A DNA stretch of 64,000 nucleotides from an uncultured Lachnospiraceae bacterium. GTDB taxonomy: Bacteria; Bacillota; Clostridia; Lachnospirales; Lachnospiraceae. The position numbers and the translations under genes were made by a program. The stretch spans positions 62,001 to 126,000 of the forward strand of contig CAJTUB010000007.1 of the NCBI GenBank assembly GCA_910579465.1, given 5' to 3'. This document shows positions 60,489 through 64,000 of this stretch, one piece after another. The stretch's first letter is position 1; each line of letters begins with the position of its first letter. Below the pieces are notes generated by a model that saw only the letters and a list, made by a program, of their open reading frames with translations, made no database searches and was not told the origin of the DNA.

Positions 60489-61370
60489 CTACCCTGTCGG
60501 CGGCAGGGGCGCGGCAGGCGTACCGGCGGAAGAGGTACTGGCACTGGAAGCACTGGCACTGGCGGAAGAGGCACTGGAAGCAGAGGAACCAGAGGCAGAA
60601 GAACTGGCGGCAGGGATACCGACACCTTCTCTTTGATACAGATACCACACCTTTTCTCCTTCAACACCGTATTCGCCCTCTTCTTTCTTCACATACTGAT
60701 AACCGCTTTTTTTCATCGCAGCATCCAGCACTTCTTTCAATGCAGCTAATGTTACTGAAGTTACTCTTCTGATACCTTTGTGTTCCGCATCTGCATAATG
60801 GTACAGATTTTCATATAATTCCGACCTTTTTCCGAGTATCTCTTTTTTCTTGATATAGATACGTGAAATATCCCTTAACTCCACTCTCTGATAAAAAGCA
60901 ATTTCCGTTTTATTCACGGGGGTATCCTTCACATATTTTGCAATTTCTTCTAAATCCCTGCTCCTTGGTTCCGGGATTCCGTACTTTACATCCGTGCTGC
61001 TCATTGTGGTAAAGGACTTTCCGACTGCCTTTTCGTTCTGCATATAATACAGGACTCCTGCCGCACCCCCTACCCCTCCTGTTAAGATATGAGATATATC
61101 ATTTATCACTGTGCTTTTTTTTCGTACAAAACGGAAATATACCCCGTCTCCGTTCGGAACCCCGCTCCGGTTATCCCTGACCTGCGGCCCGCCTCCTGCC
61201 CGGAGAATATTGCTTGCCTTTAATTCTCCGGCAGTCAGAACGGAAATGAAATACATCAGCTTCCCAGCATGGGCAAAGCCGCGGCAGTTTGTCTTGAAAT
61301 CAGGCGTAATGTCACCACCTTCAATTGTCCATACCGGATATTTTCCATATAAGATTCTCAATAATCTCAT
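60489..61370 (-). CDS. Unknown protein with Ser/Ala-rich tail
   Basis: A 293-residue protein I do not recognise. It has no signal peptide; a Gly-rich hydrophobic stretch lies near residues 95-110 (ILTGGVGGAAGVLYYM). The middle is charged and helical. The last 45 residues are almost only Ser and Ala, ending in PAAPLPPTG, a low-complexity tail encoded by imperfect tandem codon repeats that may vary in length. GAGGG precedes the ATG. It is the last gene of a four-gene group with a DUF2589-like protein; no function is inferred. Confidence 0.7.
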   Translation of the reverse strand: MRLLRILYGKYPVWTIEGGDITPDFKTNCRGFAHAGKLMYFISVLTAGELKASNILRAGGGPQVRDNRSGVPNGDGVYFRFVRKKSTVINDISHILTGGVGGAAGVLYYMQNEKAVGKSFTTMSSTDVKYGIPEPRSRDLEEIAKYVKDTPVNKTEIAFYQRVELRDISRIYIKKKEILGKRSELYENLYHYADAEHKGIRRVTSVTLAALKEVLDAAMKKSGYQYVKKEEGEYGVEGEKVWYLYQREGVGIPAASSSASGSSASSASSASASASSASTSSAGTPAAPLPPTG

Positions 61371-61388
61371 AGTTTACCCTCGGCTGTC

Positions 61389-62063
61389 TTAGTTCGTAAG
61401 CTCAATTGGTTCAATCGTGGAAGCCAGCAGGTCGGTAAGCTTTGCCATGCCCTCCGCAGGCGCCTGCTGTACGGCACGCGCATGCAGCTCATACTTTGCG
61501 TGGCTGTCGGTCTGTCTCGTATGCTCCGACTTTGCCGCTACCCTGCCGCCAATCTGCGCCGTCTGTCCCCAGAAGCTGAGCTTTACATCACTGGTAAGCT
61601 CCGATTCATTGGTATCTACATTATTTGACATCTGGTTTACTTCCATCGTAAATGCCACGGTAGCCTCTTCCATTGTAAACGCAGGGACAGGTACCAAGGA
61701 TAACAGCGGCGCATTGATTTTATATTTCTTAAGCCCGACCTGACCCGTTACCTTATCGACTACCACCTTATCATACTCAAAGCTGATGATATTGGTCTTG
61801 CGGTTCTCCTTTGTGGAATCTTCCGTATACGCTAACTTCATTAAGGTTTCCAGATATACATTGCATAAAGCCGCCTGCCCCTTTGCCACCTCGATAATCG
61901 GCTGGCAGATTAAAAGCCCGAGGGGCAGATCCGTAAACGTGGCTGCCAGGGAATTAAACTCCCCCTCATTTGCTCCGACAATTTCCTTCTCTGCCCCGGT
62001 AAGTTCCTTCTCTGCTCCGGCAAGTTCCTTTTTCTCTTCCAATAATTTTTCTGTTTCGCTCAT
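61389..62063 (-). CDS. DUF2589-like protein
   Basis: A 224-residue protein that I assign to the DUF2589 type by its pattern. A repetitive acidic start (EKKELAGAEKELTGAEKEI) precedes a region AATFTDLPLGLLICQPIIEVAKGQA and beta-rich segments, and ends QQAPAEGMAKLTDLLAS. The family is of unknown function. The shorter protein encoded just upstream ends in a similar SEGIARITNDL, so the two probably share a fold. GAGGGAG precedes ATG 62063. Confidence 0.72.
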   Translation of the reverse strand: MSETEKLLEEKKELAGAEKELTGAEKEIVGANEGEFNSLAATFTDLPLGLLICQPIIEVAKGQAALCNVYLETLMKLAYTEDSTKENRKTNIISFEYDKVVVDKVTGQVGLKKYKINAPLLSLVPVPAFTMEEATVAFTMEVNQMSNNVDTNESELTSDVKLSFWGQTAQIGGRVAAKSEHTRQTDSHAKYELHARAVQQAPAEGMAKLTDLLASTIEPIELTN

Positions 62064-62173
62064 GTCTCCCTCTTTTCTGCACTGCTTTTCCGGTTATGGC
62101 GGTTTCTCCGGGCAGCACGCCGCTCCACCGCCTGATGTGACATAGTTCCGCTATCCTGCTCCGATGATGTCCG

Positions 62174-62572
62174 CTACAGGTTCCGGTTCAAATCATTGGT
62201 AATACGGGCAATTCCCTCTGACGGCTCGTTGCTTTTATAGGTCAGCACGATTTCTGCCTGCTTTTCTGCGGCATTTGTCTCAGACCCGCTGTCCCCTTCC
62301 GCTACGGAAGGCATTGTTTCTACATAAACGCTGCCGTTTTCCAGTCTTAATGAGGCATTCATGCGGATACTGACCTCGTCCAGTAAAAGAGGCTTATGAT
62401 GCATCAGCGCCGCCACCGGTATTTCTCTGCTCCCTCCTTTCTCCGCCGTCATTTCTATTGTGGAAGCCGCCAGTTTCAAAAATACGTCCGCCGCATCCCT
62501 GTCAACGATTTGTCCTGCCTGCTGCACGGACAGGCTGATGGACGCCAGCAGTTCATCCAATTTCATCTCCAT
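62174..62572 (-). CDS. Short DUF2589-related protein
   Basis: A 132-residue protein. Its layout mirrors the second half of the neighbouring 224-residue protein: a P-LL-DEVSIRMNASL beta segment and a terminal YKSNEPSEGIARITNDL matching RAVQQAPAEGMAKLTDL. The N-terminal helix (KLDELLASISLSVQQAGQIV) resembles a docking helix. GGGGAGG precedes ATG 62572. It starts 14 bases after the preceding small gene. Related, but not demonstrated homologous; a profile search would decide. Confidence 0.68.
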   Translation of the reverse strand: MEMKLDELLASISLSVQQAGQIVDRDAADVFLKLAASTIEMTAEKGGSREIPVAALMHHKPLLLDEVSIRMNASLRLENGSVYVETMPSVAEGDSGSETNAAEKQAEIVLTYKSNEPSEGIARITNDLNRNL

Positions 62573-62586
62573 AGCATCCTCCCCTT

Positions 62587-62814
62587 CTAAGCCGGTGACA
62601 CTACATAAATCCGTTCCTGCGGAACCTTGTATTTTACCATAAGCTGCTCGATGCTGTCGCTCACCTCCACCACCTGGTGTTTATCCTCCCCGGTCGGCAT
62701 CCACGCTGCATAACGTCCCAGATGGCACTCATTTCCTTCCATTGTTACAGCCCTTGCCTCCCCTAAATCAGAAATAAAGCTTTTTCCTCTGTTAATCTCT
62801 TCCCATTCACTCAT
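62587..62814 (-). CDS. Small unknown protein, first gene of the DUF2589 group
   Basis: A 75-residue acidic protein of unknown type; no membrane segment or signal peptide. It begins MSEWEEINRGKSFI and ends KVPQERIYVVSPA. TAGGAGG precedes the ATG. Because it follows a strong terminator about 120 bases upstream, it probably starts the four-gene transcript, although I cannot identify a convincing promoter in that space. Confidence 0.65.
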   Translation of the reverse strand: MSEWEEINRGKSFISDLGEARAVTMEGNECHLGRYAAWMPTGEDKHQVVEVSDSIEQLMVKYKVPQERIYVVSPA

Positions 62815-62932
62815 TGAAAAAACCTCCTATCTGCCACATACTCGACGGTCAGGTCCGCCCTTTTACTCCCGGCACATACTGTCCGGCTTGTACTTACATT
62901 ACAATCTATTCCGTCCTGAAGAAATGTATGAC

Positions 62933-62972
62933 AAAAAAACAGGACTGCCGCATCTTTCCCGCGACAATCCTG
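62933..62972 (-). terminator. Intrinsic terminator downstream of the ECF S-component gene
   Basis: On the - strand CAGGATTGTCGC and GCGGCAGTCCTG form a 12-bp stem with two G-U pairs and a 9-base loop, followed by seven T. It separates the ECF unit from the DUF2589 group. Confidence 0.9.
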
Positions 62973-63037
62973 CTTCTCTTCTACTTTCTGTCTTTTCAAA
63001 CACTTCAGGACATTTTCAAAAATGCCTGACAGGAGTT

Positions 63038-63556
63038 TTACCTGATATTCCTTTCCGCAAACCGCAATGCTGAAACAATCGGCAGAATCAGCACTCCGCA
63101 AAAAAAATTGCTGACGCCATGGATGCAGTCCCACGGCAGCCCCGCGATAATCCAGGCAATCATTCCCTTAAAGCTTAATCCGAAGATAATTGCCTGTGCC
63201 GGAGCATACAATGTCCCGAATAAAAAGCCATGTGCTGCGCAGACTGCCATATACACGAAAGGCTGCAGCCTTTTCGGGAGCCTCTTAGGAAGCAGCATCA
63301 CAGCGCCCCAGAGAACCGTCCATATGTATAAATAGGGAATCCACCAGGTAGCAAAGCCGCAGAAAATACCATTTAAAATCACATAAGTATAAATCGGGTA
63401 TAACGCTTTTTTTCGATAGACCACTGTAAACGCGACTGTAAATACGCCAAGCAGATGCACATTAGGGAACATCTCCATAATAAGCTTTGAAGCATACATG
63501 ACCGTTCCAAGCATCCCGAAAATAGCAATTTCCCTGATAATAAGCTTCCTGTTCAT
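63038..63556 (-). CDS. ECF transporter S component
   Basis: A 172-residue protein with five or six membrane segments, of the ECF-type substrate-binding (S) component class. The AIFGMLGTVMYASKLIMEMFPNVHLLG start is typical. The neighbouring DUF4430 protein, a fold related to cobalamin carriers, hints at a cobalamin-like or vitamin ligand. The energy-coupling ATPases and EcfT are not in the window. Its ATG overlaps the DUF4430 gene's stop by 4 bases. Confidence 0.82.
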   Translation of the reverse strand: MNRKLIIREIAIFGMLGTVMYASKLIMEMFPNVHLLGVFTVAFTVVYRKKALYPIYTYVILNGIFCGFATWWIPYLYIWTVLWGAVMLLPKRLPKRLQPFVYMAVCAAHGFLFGTLYAPAQAIIFGLSFKGMIAWIIAGLPWDCIHGVSNFFCGVLILPIVSALRFAERNIR

Positions 63557-63999
63557 TCTACCCGGAAGGAGTAGCTATCCCCCTCTGTTATTGTGGTAGA
63601 ATCCACGCCTGTCTGCGCATATTCATCGTTGATATAAAATGCCCAGTATACGCCGTCCTTGTCATAATCGGCGGTTATGCCGTTAACTGTTTTTACAAAA
63701 AGACCATAGGCACTCTCCTCCCCGGCAATCAGATCAAGCTCCAGCAGCGCCTTCCCTACCGTCTCCTGGTCCGTATGGATTTCAAACAATGTTTCATTGC
63801 CTTCTTTATCCACTACAGAAAAAGTGAATTTCGTGCTGCCCTCGCCAAGCTGAGTGGCTTTTTCAATATCTTCTGTATTGTCTTTTGTCCCTGCGCCGGT
63901 AGGCGTACCGTTGCCGCCACTGTCCTTACAACCAGCCGTAAATAACGCCATAGCTGCAACCAAAGCCATACAAAGGATAACTGATGATAATTTTTTACT
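63553..63999 (-). CDS. DUF4430 lipoprotein, 5' end missing
   Basis: A protein with the DUF4430 (transcobalamin-like) domain, truncated by the window edge. The frame remains open through SKKLSSVILCMALVAAMALF and a TAGC lipobox to the end of the sequence, so the internal ATG at 63969 is not the start; the basic part of a lipoprotein signal peptide continues off-window. The visible mature part is about 125 residues, ending in YSFRVE. It probably captures a ligand outside the cell for the ECF S component encoded next. Confidence 0.85.
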   Translation of the reverse strand, partial: SKKLSSVILCMALVAAMALFTAGCKDSGGNGTPTGAGTKDNTEDIEKATQLGEGSTKFTFSVVDKEGNETLFEIHTDQETVGKALLELDLIAGEESAYGLFVKTVNGITADYDKDGVYWAFYINDEYAQTGVDSTTITEGDSYSFRVE

Positions 64000-64000
64000 G

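Noticed and set aside
60530..60620. Tandem repeat or CRISPR-like array
   Set aside because: The units are irregular, in frame, and encode the Ser/Ala tail; no constant repeat-spacer pattern exists.
63940..63969. ATG at 63969 as the start of the DUF4430 gene
   Set aside because: The frame is open to the window edge and continues the hydrophobic signal sequence, so the true start is outside.

Overview
The window looks like a chromosomal stretch of a low-to-mid GC, endospore-forming Clostridia, most likely a Lachnospiraceae member. The evidence is gene content and order: a spoIVA homologue, a nadD-yqeK fusion, a combined mreBCD-PBP2-minCDE-rodA cluster, a separate divIVA-ylmH-sepF-yggS cluster, and the Firmicutes-type ylxM-ffh-rpsP-khpA-rimM-trmD-rplS-lepB-rbgA-rnhB block. 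The taxonomic call is an inference from synteny. I see no rRNA, tRNA, CRISPR array, prophage or insertion sequence.

Layout. From 1 to about 4.3 kb (+ strand) lie the end of rpmA, a terminator, obgE, yhbY, a nadD-yqeK fusion, rsfS and a lipoprotein. At 4.4-5.6 kb is a divergent lexA / yneA-like pair with four LexA-box-like sites between them. TtcA-like thiolase (5.6-6.3 kb, -), a large secreted amidase and a secreted GHL10-type hydrolase follow (6.5-10.7 kb, +). A small accessory-looking stretch (10.8-13.7 kb) holds a tyrosine recombinase, a BlaI-type repressor and an AAA/DUF4143 ATPase.

Nearly everything from 11.9 kb to the end is on the - strand, so it reads right to left. Working leftward from 30.1 kb, one run begins at a good promoter and contains mreB, mreC, mreD, PBP2, minC, minD, minE, rodA and mgsA, followed by a D-Ala-D-Ala carboxypeptidase, an HlyD-like protein, yggS, sepF, ylmH, divIVA, aroB, lspA and rluD. 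It groups elongation, septum placement and wall maturation. From 42.5 kb leftward lie a membrane MutS-like ATPase, rnhA, mutS, mutL, miaA, three small enzymes (GNAT, APH-like, PNPOx-like), ynbB, a DUF4321 protein and radC. From 51.1 kb leftward lie pgeF, a DUF512 radical-SAM-like protein, der, plsY, gpsA, spoIVA and an NlpC/P60 wall hydrolase. From 60.4 kb leftward is the SRP/ribosome-maturation block, interrupted by a chemotaxis receptor with its own promoter, and ending in a yraN remnant.

At the right end, four consecutive genes (62.8 to 60.5 kb) of unknown function include a DUF2589-type protein and a shorter protein that resembles it. They lie between a strong terminator and the ylxM promoter and are the best candidate for an undescribed system. 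Upstream is a two-gene unit of a DUF4430 lipoprotein (cut by the window edge) and an ECF-type S component, suggesting vitamin or cobalamin-like uptake.

Three non-coding patterns stand out. A family of palindromic repeats sharing a TTAAGGAA(A/G)CGC-type core and a GCACCGGATTTGCGCTGC stretch occurs in three intergenic regions. At both spoIVA and ylxM, a palindrome covers the Shine-Dalgarno site while the predicted promoter lies inside or against its 5' arm, so only read-through transcripts should be silenced. yraN is broken by an ATG-to-ATA change at its expected start and by an internal frameshift.
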